From Comamonas sp. (GTDB taxonomy: Bacteria > Pseudomonadota > Gammaproteobacteria > Burkholderiales > Burkholderiaceae_C), in the NCBI GenBank assembly GCA_015478895.1, contig JADMKK010000020.1:62001-126000 (forward strand): DNA of 64,000 bases, written 5' to 3'. Positions 63,194 to 64,000 of this stretch are shown here, one piece after another (the stretch's first letter is position 1; each line of letters starts with the position of its first letter). Both the position numbers and the translations under genes were made by a program. Below the pieces are notes generated by a model that was given only the letters and a program-made list of their open reading frames with translations, did no database searches and was not told the origin of the DNA.

Positions 63194-64000
63194 ATGTTAA
63201 GCAGAATGGCCGATCACTTGTTCTGGATGTCTCGGTACACGGAACGGGCAGAAAACACCGCGCGCATGTTGAGCGTAAGTTACGACACTTCCATGCTGCC
63301 TATGCGGCCAGATGACGCTACCCGGACATGGCAGGGCGTTTTGTCGATCAGTGAGCTGATTCCTGCTTATGAAGCGCGCTTTCGACACGTGACGCGCGAC
63401 AACGTGCTGTTCTTTATGGTGGCCGATGAGAGCAACCCCGCCTCTATCGTTTCTTGTTTGCGTGCAGCGAGGGAAAACGCAAGGGCTGTGCGCGGAGCAC
63501 TCACCACGGAAGTCTGGGAGACGCAAAACCAGACATGGCTGGCGCTGCGCAAGCAACTGAGCGACGGCGCGCTGGGTAAAGACCCTGGGCAATTTTTCGA
63601 ATGGGTGAAGTACCGCTCGCACCTGTCGCGGGGAGTGGCACTGGGAACCATGCTGCAAGACGATGCCTTTAACTTCCTGCGCCTGGGGACGTTCCTGGAG
63701 CGCGCAGACAATACGGCCCGTTTGCTGGATGTGCGCTTTCACGCCATTCAAAGGGACTACCACGGCATTGATGCCAGCCGCAAAGGGGTGCAGCAATTTG
63801 ATTTCTATCACTGGAGCGCTTTGCTGCGCAGCGTCTCTGCTTTTGAGGTCTATCGCAAGGTGTACCGTGATGTGATTACGCCGGAGCGTGTGGCCGAGTT
63901 GCTGGTGCTGCGTGCCGATATGCCGCGTTCCTTGCATGCTTGCATGCGTGAGGTGGTCTACATCTTAAAAGCCGTTGCGCACGACGGTGCCCTGGACAGC
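63194..64000 (+). CDS. Alpha-E domain protein (partial; runs off the right edge)
   Basis: 269 codons are present with no stop before the window end. GGAGGGG lies before the ATG, one base after the previous stop. The protein starts MLSRMADHLFWMSRYTERAE, then shows RGVALGTMLQDDAFNFLRLG and FLERADNTARLLDV, which are the DUF403/alpha-E signature. It is normally about 310-320 residues, so only the end is missing. It forms a unit with the preceding ATP-grasp protein, often followed by a transglutaminase-like protease. Confidence 0.9.
   Translation, partial: MLSRMADHLFWMSRYTERAENTARMLSVSYDTSMLPMRPDDATRTWQGVLSISELIPAYEARFRHVTRDNVLFFMVADESNPASIVSCLRAARENARAVRGALTTEVWETQNQTWLALRKQLSDGALGKDPGQFFEWVKYRSHLSRGVALGTMLQDDAFNFLRLGTFLERADNTARLLDVRFHAIQRDYHGIDASRKGVQQFDFYHWSALLRSVSAFEVYRKVYRDVITPERVAELLVLRADMPRSLHACMREVVYILKAVAHDGALDS

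Noticed and set aside
1-64000. tRNA, rRNA, CRISPR arrays, insertion sequences, prophage
   Set aside because: Looked for cloverleaf-like segments, regularly spaced repeats, transposase motifs and phage genes; none was convincing.

Overview
The window looks like part of a chromosome from a betaproteobacterium of the order Burkholderiales, most likely family Comamonadaceae. Signs are the moderately high GC, the short H-NS with a C-terminal DNA-binding motif, a Bug/TctC-type receptor, the DUF3579-argD-argF order, the hda-(HAD)-pcnB-folK block, and short palindromic intergenic repeats with a core like AGCCCTTAT...AGCTAT. No rRNA, tRNA, phage, transposase or CRISPR array was seen. The genus cannot be fixed from the sequence alone.

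Left third (1-26 kb): a NERD-domain protein cut by the window edge; a DUF924 protein; a five-gene acyl-CoA module divergent from a GntR regulator (crotonase, TctC receptor, CaiB/BaiF CoA-transferase, malonyl-CoA synthetase-like ligase); a PtxS-like LacI regulator divergent from an eight-gene run that imports and degrades a ketosugar acid, probably 2-ketogluconate (ABC importer, KguE, KguK, KguD and KDPG aldolase-like enzymes); putP behind a structured leader; a chemoreceptor-hemerythrin pair; a cobalamin riboswitch with a BtuB-type receptor and a divergent PduO-like protein; miaA; and a methylglyoxal synthase with two MGS-like domains.

Middle (26-46 kb): a solitary 1337-residue protein with an N-terminal NACHT/STAND-type NTPase, a long helical middle and a C-terminal PD-(D/E)XK-like nuclease motif. 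It sits directly upstream of a HIT-family gene among housekeeping genes and is the best candidate for an undescribed (probably defence) system. Then come a BMP-family receptor and guanine deaminase, dcd, a GGDEF cyclase, a YpfJ-type metallopeptidase, rhlE, apaH, an H-NS gene, a flavin monooxygenase, an MFS transporter, an alkyltransferase, an amino acid permease and two tandem YkgJ-type Cys-cluster proteins.

Right third (46-64 kb) is mostly core genome: argF, argD, DUF3579, rpsT, murJ, a SirB1-type protein, an AI-2E family permease, purM, hda, a HAD phosphatase, pcnB, folK, a RidA protein, comEC, and a circularly permuted ATP-grasp/alpha-E pair cut by the right edge. Function calls rest on reading motifs and overall resemblance to known families; no database search was run.
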